DNA from: Opitutia bacterium
GTDB lineage: Bacteria > Verrucomicrobiota > Verrucomicrobiia > Opitutales > Coraliomargaritaceae
Direction of reading: 5' to 3'
Length of the DNA: 9,156 bases
Assembly: GCA_018663485.1 (NCBI GenBank)
Contig: JABJQI010000064.1
Coordinates: 1 to 9,156 of the forward strand
Position 1 is the first letter of the stretch; each line of letters begins with the position of its first letter. Shown here one piece after another: positions 1 through 5,295 of the stretch. The position numbers were made by a program, and so were the translations under genes. Under the pieces are notes generated by a model that worked only from the letters and a program-made list of their open reading frames with translations, searched no databases and had not been told where the DNA came from.

Positions 1-92
1 AAGAATAAACACAAAACAATAAAACCCAATTAAAAATACAATTGCCCAACGATCAAACTAAGCAATACTCCACAAATACACAAATAAATCAC

Positions 93-114
93 GACTTTTC
101 ACATGATAAAAGTC
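93..114 (+). promoter_or_regulatory. Hairpin with start codon in its loop
   Basis: GACTTTT (93-99) and AAAAGTC (108-114) are perfect 7-bp inverted repeats around an 8-base loop, CACATGAT. The loop contains the proposed ATG start (103-105) of the 153-aa gene. If it forms in the mRNA it could affect initiation. The arms are short and AT-rich, so chance is a real alternative. Confidence 0.25.
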
Positions 115-564
115 ACGGATACTATACGTTGTGCAAAAAGAATGAACTCAGCCTACCACATAGAAAAAGAGCCGGAGAAGTGGCTAGCTGAAATCAATGG
201 TGCCATCGGAGCCTTCGGAGACAGAACCAACTGTAACGAGACCATTCTGAAGAGCTTTGTCAGAGAGGCGCCTGAACGAGCGGCGCTTATCAACGGTATC
301 GACGACACCGACATAATTGAAGAAATGGAAGGGCACGCTTGGCGGAACCTTGAAATCGATCTCTCGAATGGAGGAAAACTGAAAGAGAACTTCTCGATAA
401 TTTTCGCGCTGTGCTATCTTGACGCTCTAGTCGGGATTAATTTTATCACAGAGAGAATGTCGGAAGAAATCATGACAGCAATTTCTCCCTTCTTGGATCA
501 ACCAAAGCACAACCAGTCGGGAGTTGTCATCCCCTCTACGTTATCTAAAAGGAATGAAAAATGA
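103..564 (+). CDS. Hypothetical 153-aa soluble protein
   Basis: I do not recognise this family. The 153-residue product has no signal peptide and no clear membrane segment. It is rich in acidic residues and appears mostly alpha-helical, with a hydrophobic stretch around residues 98-114 (SIIFALCYLDALVGINF) that is probably a buried helix. No catalytic motif is evident. The ATG at 103 is the first in frame after an AT-rich leader; there is no Shine-Dalgarno sequence, and the start falls in the loop of a small hairpin. Its stop overlaps the next gene's start as ATGA, so the two are probably translationally coupled and may act together. Short orphan genes like this are typical integron-cassette cargo, and an attC-like site lies about 365 bp downstream. 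That it is a real gene is likely from length and coupling; its role is unknown. Confidence 0.6.
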   Translation: MIKVTDTIRCAKRMNSAYHIEKEPEKWLAEINGAIGAFGDRTNCNETILKSFVREAPERAALINGIDDTDIIEEMEGHAWRNLEIDLSNGGKLKENFSIIFALCYLDALVGINFITERMSEEIMTAISPFLDQPKHNQSGVVIPSTLSKRNEK

Positions 565-794
565 AAACATGGCCGACTAAAAAACAAAAAAGTACTCAGA
601 TGTTAGTAGCCCTACTGATGACTTTAAGTATGATGCTGAGTGGCGTCACTATGGTTTTAAACTTTCGTCCATTTTTAGTGTTTAGCACAATTCTTATGGC
701 CTTTTTTGCTATTTTGCAGTGGGGATTTTACCTCAAAATATGCATTCAAATTGAAATGAAAGAAGTTCTTACAGAAAAAACAATAACACCCTAA
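561..794 (+). CDS. Small two-helix membrane protein, unknown function
   Basis: This 77-residue protein begins with a Lys-rich cytoplasmic-looking stretch (residues 1-12). Two hydrophobic segments follow, at about 13-34 (methionine- and leucine-rich) and 37-60, separated by only a few residues (NFRP). A polar tail ends in EKTITP. The layout predicts a helical hairpin with both ends on the cytoplasmic side. The start overlaps the upstream stop as ATGA, indicating coupled translation with the 153-aa protein; a soluble partner plus a small membrane protein is the visible arrangement. I recognise no family and assign no function. Membrane proteins of this size are common among cassette-encoded proteins. 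The segment is AT-rich compared with the chromosomal genes to the right, consistent with acquisition. Confidence 0.6.
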   Translation: MKTWPTKKQKSTQMLVALLMTLSMMLSGVTMVLNFRPFLVFSTILMAFFAILQWGFYLKICIQIEMKEVLTEKTITP

Positions 795-820
795 AAAAAA
801 GACCGAAATTGGGTCGTTTT
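793..820 (+). terminator. Weak possible terminator after the 77-aa gene
   Basis: Directly after the stop codon, an A-run leads into GACC (801-804), a 7-base loop, GGTC (812-815), then G and TTTT (817-820). The stem is only 4 bp, extendable by A-T pairs with one bulge. It could act as a weak terminator, possibly on both strands. The short stem makes this low confidence. The rest of 821-928 is AT-rich with nothing identifiable. Confidence 0.3.
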
Positions 821-928
821 CACGTATTAAAAAACAGGCTTATTTTATCTTCTTAGAGTTCAAAAAAGGAATCTAACAGACTAAAACAAAGCTTAGAAAT
901 TAAAAAATAAAAGATAACAAATCACTTC

Positions 929-986
929 AGCTAACCTCAATTACGCGCTGCGCGCTTCATTTCGGTAGTTGAGTTCAGCGTTGGAT
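929..986 (+). other. attC-like recombination site (degenerate 5' half)
   Basis: The 3' half fits the attC layout: L' TAGTTGAG (966-973), a 6-base spacer TTCAGC, then R' GTTGGAT (980-986), which matches GTTRRRY exactly. The L' region pairs with CTCAATTAC (936-944) over nine positions with one wobble, and the intervening sequence contains GCGC-TGC-GCGC (945-955). The candidate R'' is AGCTAAC (929-935), one mismatch from RYYYAAC. It abuts L'' with no spacer, where about 5 bases are usual, so the 5' half is atypical. Supporting this as a cassette junction, TTGGAT is exactly complementary to the start of the next attC's R'' at 2660. Strand exchange would fall between 980 and 981. Confidence 0.55.
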
Positions 987-2709
987 TTAGATAGCTACAT
1001 ATGTACAAACTCAAACTTATCGCGTTAATTGTGGCGGTAATTACATCATCTGGCTGGTCAGCTGCCACCGAAACAAAGGCATTTGTTCTGACAACAGCAA
1101 AGCTGAAAGCGTATGTCGAGCGCTTCAACGCGGATGACGAGGAGATGTTCTCCAACATCAAGAACAAGGACGCCTACGCGTTCCTAGAAAACAACATCCC
1201 CCTCTTTGATTGCCCGGACGAGGACTTCCGCCGCACTTACTACTTCCGCTGGTGGACCTTTCGCAAACACGTCAAGAAAACCGATGACGGCTATGTCGTT
1301 ACCGAATTCCTGCCCAATGTTAGCTGGGCGGGCAAACACAACACCATTAGTTGCCCTGCCGCCCACCACTTCTACGAGGGCCGCTGGCTGCACGACACGC
1401 AGGTCATGGATGATTACGCCACGTTCTGGCTGCGCAAAGGCGGCAGCCTTCGCTCTTACAGCTTCTGGATCGCCGATGCCTACTACAACCGGAACCTGAT
1501 CACCCCGAATGATGCTTTCCTCATCGACTTACTGCCCGACCTGATTGATAACTACGAGGCATGGCAAAAGGGCTGGGTCTGGCCTCCGTGGAATAAGAAT
1601 CATCAGGTTGACATTGGTCAGCGGGCAAACGGCTTGTTCTACACCATCGATGACCGCGACGGTGGCGAGGCCTCCATCGGCAAACACGGGTTCCGCCCGA
1701 CGCTTAACAGCTTCATGTATGGCGACGCCAAGGCAATTGCCCAAATCGCGCGCATGGCGGGCAAAGATGACATCGCGGCAGAATACGAGAAAAAAGCCTC
1801 GACACTAAAAAAACTCATCCAAGAAAAGCTCTGGGACCCTGAGGCCAAGTTCTTCAAAATCCTCTCAGCTCCACACCGCAAGGATCTCCCCTCCAAAAAC
1901 GAAGCTCTCAAGGACGTGCGCGAGCTCTACGGCTACACCCCTTGGTACTTCAACCTACCCGACCCTGGTTACGAGGCGGGCTGGAAAGAGCTGATGGACC
2001 CCGAGGGCTTCTATGCCAAATTCGGCCCCACCTTTGCCGAGCAGCGCCACCCGCATTTCAAGCTCTCCTACGAGGGCCACGAGTGCCAGTGGAACGGCCC
2101 CAGCTGGCCACTTGCCACCTGCTCCACCCTCACCGCCCTCGCCAACCTGCTCAACAACTACCAGCAGGACGTCATCGGCAAGGACGCCTACTTCGAAACA
2201 CTCAAGTGTTACACCCGTTCCCATCAGCTCAAGCGCAAAGACGGCAAAGTGGTTCCCTGGATTGATGAAAACATCCACCCCTACACCGGCGACTGGATTG
2301 CCCGCACCCGCCTGCATGAGTGGGCCAGGACCGATCCTGATTTGGCGAAGCGCAAGGGCGGACCTCACCGCGGCAAGGACTACAACCATTCCACCTACAA
2401 TGACCTCATCATCACTGGCCTCGTCGGTCTGAGGCCACGCGCAGATAACATTATCGAGGTGAATCCGTTGATTCCAGAGAACACCTGGGATTACTTCTGT
2501 TTAGACAACGTGCTATACCACGGAAGGGTTCTGACCATCATCTGGGATAAAACGGGCGAGAAATACAAGAAAGGCAGAGGACTAAGTGTCTTCGCTGACG
2601 GCGAGAAAATCGTGAACACAGAGATGCTTACACGAATAACCGTGACACTGCAATGAAGTATCCAACAAGGCGTTGCACCGAACGCCTTTGGCGCCGGTGA
2701 ACTTGGACG
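981..2709 (+). mobile_element. Integron gene cassette carrying a glycoside hydrolase
   Basis: The boundaries come from the G/TT cleavage positions of the two R' cores. The cassette begins TTGGAT (981-986) and its own attC begins ATCCAAC (2660-2666), the exact reverse complement of GTTGGAT. In a circularised cassette these would form the R'/R'' arms of one site, a known property of genuine cassettes. It has one gene that nearly fills it: 20 bp precede the start codon, and attC begins 3 bp after the stop. At about 1.73 kb it is large, since most cassettes are under about 1 kb. The hydrolase looks intact. No promoter was identified within the short leader. Confidence 0.7.
1001..2656 (+). CDS. 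Secreted MGH1-like glycoside hydrolase, (alpha/alpha)6 barrel
   Basis: The product is a 551-residue protein with an N-terminal export signal: MYKLK, a hydrophobic core to about residue 16, and an Ala-rich probable cleavage region near 20-22. It probably acts in the periplasm or outside the cell. The body matches, by recall, the MGH1/GH63-like six-hairpin glycosidases. Conserved-looking blocks are SWAGKHNTISCP (108-119), IGKHGFRPTLNSFMYGDA (226-243), YEGHECQWNGPSWP (357-370), and GKDYNHSTYNDLIITGLVG (458-476), with a C-terminal part resembling the family's beta-sandwich. The QWNGPSWP block resembles the (Y/W)xGPxW signature of GH63/trehalase-type enzymes. The substrate cannot be read from sequence; alpha-linked gluco- or manno-oligosaccharides are possible. 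The start is the first in-frame ATG and gives a complete signal peptide; there is no Shine-Dalgarno. The gene fills an integron cassette and appears undamaged. Its GC content is higher than that of the preceding AT-rich genes, suggesting separate origins. Confidence 0.8.
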   Translation: MYKLKLIALIVAVITSSGWSAATETKAFVLTTAKLKAYVERFNADDEEMFSNIKNKDAYAFLENNIPLFDCPDEDFRRTYYFRWWTFRKHVKKTDDGYVVTEFLPNVSWAGKHNTISCPAAHHFYEGRWLHDTQVMDDYATFWLRKGGSLRSYSFWIADAYYNRNLITPNDAFLIDLLPDLIDNYEAWQKGWVWPPWNKNHQVDIGQRANGLFYTIDDRDGGEASIGKHGFRPTLNSFMYGDAKAIAQIARMAGKDDIAAEYEKKASTLKKLIQEKLWDPEAKFFKILSAPHRKDLPSKNEALKDVRELYGYTPWYFNLPDPGYEAGWKELMDPEGFYAKFGPTFAEQRHPHFKLSYEGHECQWNGPSWPLATCSTLTALANLLNNYQQDVIGKDAYFETLKCYTRSHQLKRKDGKVVPWIDENIHPYTGDWIARTRLHEWARTDPDLAKRKGGPHRGKDYNHSTYNDLIITGLVGLRPRADNIIEVNPLIPENTWDYFCLDNVLYHGRVLTIIWDKTGEKYKKGRGLSVFADGEKIVNTEMLTRITVTLQ

Positions 2710-2715
2710 TTCGAC
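2660..2715 (+). other. attC recombination site (near-canonical)
   Basis: The parts in order are R'' ATCCAAC (2660-2666, exact RYYYAAC), spacer AAGGC, L'' GTTGCACCG (2672-2680), hairpin CGCC-TTT-GGCG (2683-2693), L' CGGTGAAC (2695-2702), spacer TTGGAC, and R' GTTCGAC (2709-2715). L'' pairs fully with L' if G2675 is left out, giving the single extrahelical base typical of attC. Spacers of 5 and 6 bases and the 56-bp length are standard. Oddities: R' has C where GTTRRRY expects a purine, and the extrahelical base on this strand is G, whereas familiar sites such as aadA1 have C. Placement 3 bp after a stop codon is also typical. Confidence 0.8.
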
Positions 2716-2856
2716 GAAAGAAATGAAACATTACGAAACACTGACCACATCAGCTATTTATCGAGATGGCGGCTCGTTAGAAGCTCGATTCCAGTGTGCT
2801 AACAGGAGCTTTGAACGTTTTCCTAAATTATCAGTTCAGCAGCTAAATCGGAAACT

Positions 2857-4074
2857 TCACCGATTCTTCGCTTCAATCCAACGGCTCATAAACTCAGTGC
2901 TACGGTGGTGATGATGGCGCAGCATCCGGCCGACAAAGTGTTGCTTTCGATCCTCGGTGAGCCGCAAAATCGCGGCCTCAAGCAATTGCGGCAGTCGCGG
3001 CAACCACACGGCCTCAGCGAAACGTTCCTTCGCGATCTGCTGGCCTTGCGCCTGCACCTGCGACCATCGTGCCGCATCTGTATAAAGCGTAATCGCGGCG
3101 TCGGCAAACTGTTGAGGATCTGCTGAGATCGCGCAGCCCCAATCCATCGCCCCGGTCACGCCTTCCGCACCGATCGGCGTCGTGACCGAAGGCGTGCCAG
3201 TCTCAAAGCCATCAAACAACTTCCCCTTGAGCCCGGCACCGTAGCGGAGCGGCGCACAATTGACTCGATAGTGTGCCATCGTCGCGAGTGCCTCTTGGGC
3301 GCGGCCCTTAAACCAGAATCCCGCCTTCGGCGTATGTAGCTCGGCTTGATACTTTTCACCATACGAGCCGTAGCAATGCAGCTCCGCCTCTGGCAATGCC
3401 TGGCGAATCAGCGGCCAAATAGCCTGCTTGCACCAGCGCGCGGCATCGACATTGGGGGCGTGCATGAAGCTGCCGATCATGATAAAATGTTGCCGCGTTT
3501 CGAAGCTAGCATACTTCGATTCGGCTAAATTCAGCCCAAATGGCCAATATGCAATTTGCGCCTCTGCAATTTTAAACTGAGTGCGCAACACTTCCATCTC
3601 ATGCTCCGAAATAATCAGCGTCAGATCTGTGCGATGAATCGCAGCAATCTCGCGCAGTGCGATGTCGTTATACAAATCTAGCCCGCCGCCGTGTTTGAGC
3701 TGCGCTTGGCGCGCCTCGCGTAGACAGTGCAGATCACTGGTATCCAGCACCCGTAATGCCTGCGGACAGGCTTTTTCGACCCGCCAGCCAAATTGTTCTT
3801 CGATCATGAAACGATCGAAGATGACGACATCTGGTGCGAGTTCCGCGAGCCAGCTATCAAAGGTGGAATCATTCGGCTGCACCGCGTGTGTCCCCACGCT
3901 CAGCGTCTCTAGATCAAGACTGTGCTGAGACGGACGCGCAGCCGAAGCAAAGCTGACTCGATAGCCCGCCGCCTGTAGTGAGCGGATGATATCTGCAGTC
4001 CTCCGCCCCGCCGCAGTCGAGCTGGGCTCAGGCCAGACCTTACCGAGAATGAGGCAATGCACCGCGCTTTGCAC
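2857..4074 (-). CDS. GT-B fold glycosyltransferase, GT4-like
   Basis: This 405-residue protein is a probable cytoplasmic, NDP-sugar-dependent glycosyltransferase. The N-terminal half has a Rossmann-like start (LILGKVWPEPSSTAAGRR, residues 8-25) that resembles acceptor-side loops of GT-B enzymes, and DTSDLHCLREAR at 111-122. The C-terminal half has the donor-domain pattern: FIMIGSFMHAPNVDAARW (197-214), then LRYGAGLKGKLFDGF (276-290) followed by ETGTPSVTTPIGAEG (291-305), typical of GT4-type transferases. The start is GTG, directly after the pilT-like gene's TAA (TAAGTG on the minus strand), so the two are cotranscribed and probably coupled. A GGCGGG about 15 bases upstream may help initiation. 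The pairing hints at pilin or surface-polysaccharide glycosylation, but this is inference and the substrate is unknown. Its 3' end lies about 140 bp from the last attC site. The C-terminal tail contains HHHHR and is probably variable. Confidence 0.8.
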   Translation of the reverse strand: MQSAVHCLILGKVWPEPSSTAAGRRTADIIRSLQAAGYRVSFASAARPSQHSLDLETLSVGTHAVQPNDSTFDSWLAELAPDVVIFDRFMIEEQFGWRVEKACPQALRVLDTSDLHCLREARQAQLKHGGGLDLYNDIALREIAAIHRTDLTLIISEHEMEVLRTQFKIAEAQIAYWPFGLNLAESKYASFETRQHFIMIGSFMHAPNVDAARWCKQAIWPLIRQALPEAELHCYGSYGEKYQAELHTPKAGFWFKGRAQEALATMAHYRVNCAPLRYGAGLKGKLFDGFETGTPSVTTPIGAEGVTGAMDWGCAISADPQQFADAAITLYTDAARWSQVQAQGQQIAKERFAEAVWLPRLPQLLEAAILRLTEDRKQHFVGRMLRHHHHRSTEFMSRWIEAKNR

Positions 4075-5175
4075 TTAGTTGATGATCCCGCCACTGCTAA
4101 GGAAAATCCCTTTCAGGTTCATCTCCAACTGACGCGGATTCGGGGAATGATCGATCGCATCGTCTTTCGAGATCACACCGGCCTTCACGAGGCGGAACAG
4201 ATCCTGATTAAAAGTCTTTGAGCCATTATCCTCCGAAGCTTCAATGACGGCCTCGATTTTCTCAAATTTCCCGTCCTGAATCGTCTTCCGACCAAGCGCG
4301 TCGAGCACGAAGACCTCTGATACCGGAATACGACCTCCACCCTCCATCGCCGCCAGCAACTTCTGCGTAATGGTCGCACGCAGCGCACCCGCGAGTTGTC
4401 GCTGCAAGGATTGCTTACGCTCCTCTGGGAAGAATTCAAACAGGCGCTGCACTGCCTGCTGTGCATTTGAGGCGTGCAATGTACCAAACACTAGGTGCCC
4501 GGTTTCTGAGGCTTGAAGTGCGGTTTCGAACGTATCGCGATCACGCATTTCGCCGACCAGGATCACATCAGGATCCTGACGCAGCACCGAGCGCATGCCT
4601 TGAGCAAAGCTAGGGCAATCGATACCAATTTCTCGCTGATTGATAATCGATTTCACATCTGCATAGGTATACTCGATCGGGTCCTCTAATGTTACAATAT
4701 GCCGATCATAGCTATGATTGATGTGATTAACCATCGCCGCCAAAGTAGAACTTTTACCAGATCCAGTGGCACCACAGAGGAGCACAATTCCGTTTTTCTC
4801 CGTGCATAATTTCGCGAGCGTCTCGCCATCAATGTTCAAATCCGAGAACGTCGGCGGGGCATCGCTGACGTGACGCAGCACAATGCTGGGTGACCCACGC
4901 TGAAAGAAACCGTTCACACGGAAACGACCGATATCAGGGGCATTATACGAATAGTCCACCTGCCGATTTTTCACCCAGATATCGTGAAACTCTGCGGGAA
5001 CGGACTGCTCGATAAATTCTCCCACTTCATCCGACGTGATCGGGTCCATCTCGACTGGTTCCAAGCGCCCGCTTAAGCGAAGAAATGCTGGCTTATTGGA
5101 TTTAATGTGCACATCGCTGGCCCCATTTTCGACAGCGAGGGTGAGAAGACCGTGAATTGTTTCAAGAACTGACAT
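4075..5175 (-). CDS. pilT: Type IV pilus retraction ATPase, PilT/PilU family
   Basis: This 366-residue hexameric secretion-type ATPase would power pilus depolymerisation at the inner membrane. Motifs in order are an N-terminal PAS-like region with ASDVHIK (19-25), Walker A GATGSGKSST (135-144), Asp box HIVTLEDPIEYTY (159-171), Walker B DPDVILVGEMRD with catalytic Glu209 (201-212), and His box ETGHLVFGTLHAS (224-236). The length fits the family. The C-terminal end (LFRLVKAGVISKDDAIDHS, then NPRQLEMNLKGI) resembles PilU, and PilT's AIRNLIRE motif is not seen, so this may be the PilU-type accessory ATPase. The walker sequence alone does not separate the two. It is the first gene of a minus-strand unit with the abutting glycosyltransferase. 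No other pilus gene is present. The ATG at 5175 places the usual short helix before the conserved SDVHIK segment. Confidence 0.93.
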   Translation of the reverse strand: MSVLETIHGLLTLAVENGASDVHIKSNKPAFLRLSGRLEPVEMDPITSDEVGEFIEQSVPAEFHDIWVKNRQVDYSYNAPDIGRFRVNGFFQRGSPSIVLRHVSDAPPTFSDLNIDGETLAKLCTEKNGIVLLCGATGSGKSSTLAAMVNHINHSYDRHIVTLEDPIEYTYADVKSIINQREIGIDCPSFAQGMRSVLRQDPDVILVGEMRDRDTFETALQASETGHLVFGTLHASNAQQAVQRLFEFFPEERKQSLQRQLAGALRATITQKLLAAMEGGGRIPVSEVFVLDALGRKTIQDGKFEKIEAVIEASEDNGSKTFNQDLFRLVKAGVISKDDAIDHSPNPRQLEMNLKGIFLSSGGIIN

Positions 5176-5295
5176 AGTGGACTATAGCTAGTTTGAGAGG
5201 AATGCGAAATTTTCTATTGAATAAGCTGCATGATATCGACGTGCTAATGCAATACTGCGATTATTTGGCCCAAACCAATGCTTTCCAAACAGAAC
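5176..5295. promoter_or_regulatory. Divergent intergenic region between pilT-like gene and dapA
   Basis: This stretch of about 120 bp must hold the 5' regions of two oppositely transcribed units. A TTGAAT on the plus strand (5217-5222) and AT-rich patches are compatible with promoters, but I could not place a convincing -35/-10 pair on either strand. It is too short for, and shows none of the helices of, a lysine riboswitch ahead of dapA. No Shine-Dalgarno motif precedes dapA. Confidence 0.3.

Larger units (their letters stand above)
1..980 (+). mobile_element. Probable preceding integron cassette, left end outside window
   Basis: This is the stretch upstream of the hydrolase cassette. It is visibly more AT-rich than the rest of the window and carries two overlapping plus-strand genes of unknown function. 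It ends at an attC-like site (929-986), so it would be the 3' part of the preceding cassette, with its right boundary at the G of R' (980). No GTT trinucleotide occurs in the first 100 bases, so no R' core lies there and the left boundary must be further upstream. Bases 1-92 hold only A-rich sequence with no gene or site I can support. The assignment rests on the downstream site and composition and is an inference. Confidence 0.45.

Noticed and set aside
44..50. GCCCAAC, an RYYYAAC match near the window start
   Set aside because: There is no GTT core within the next 75 bases and no matching L boxes; GTTGTGC at 128-134 lies in the coding region and lacks a paired arm.
871..877. ATCTAAC, an exact RYYYAAC core that could be an alternative R'' for the left attC-like site
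   Set aside because: No L'' sequence pairing with TAGTTGAG follows at the right spacing, and the site would be 116 bp. The closer AGCTAAC/CTCAATTAC arrangement pairs better, though it is also imperfect.
937..1167. 76-codon minus-strand frame across the left attC-like site and hydrolase start
   Set aside because: It is antisense to the signal-peptide region and includes the recombination site; no independent support for coding.
1..2716. Integrase (intI) gene in or beside the cassette region
   Set aside because: No open frame with tyrosine-recombinase features is present on either strand. Any integrase must lie outside the window or be absent.
2846..2865. AATCGG/CCGATT hairpin over the glycosyltransferase stop codon
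   Set aside because: A 6-bp stem with 8-base loop and no T-tract on the minus strand; too weak to call a terminator.
2876..2882. Second ATCCAAC copy, same as the R'' core at 2660
   Set aside because: It is inside the glycosyltransferase coding sequence, with no L boxes or R' core around it; chance occurrence.
2723..2911. 62-codon plus-strand open frame after the last attC site
   Set aside because: It overlaps the 3' end of the glycosyltransferase on the other strand, has no recognisable features or ribosome site, and its last third is simply the antisense of that gene.
5176..5295. Lysine riboswitch upstream of dapA
   Set aside because: The leader is only about 100-120 bp and shows none of the conserved lysine-aptamer helices or junction sequences.
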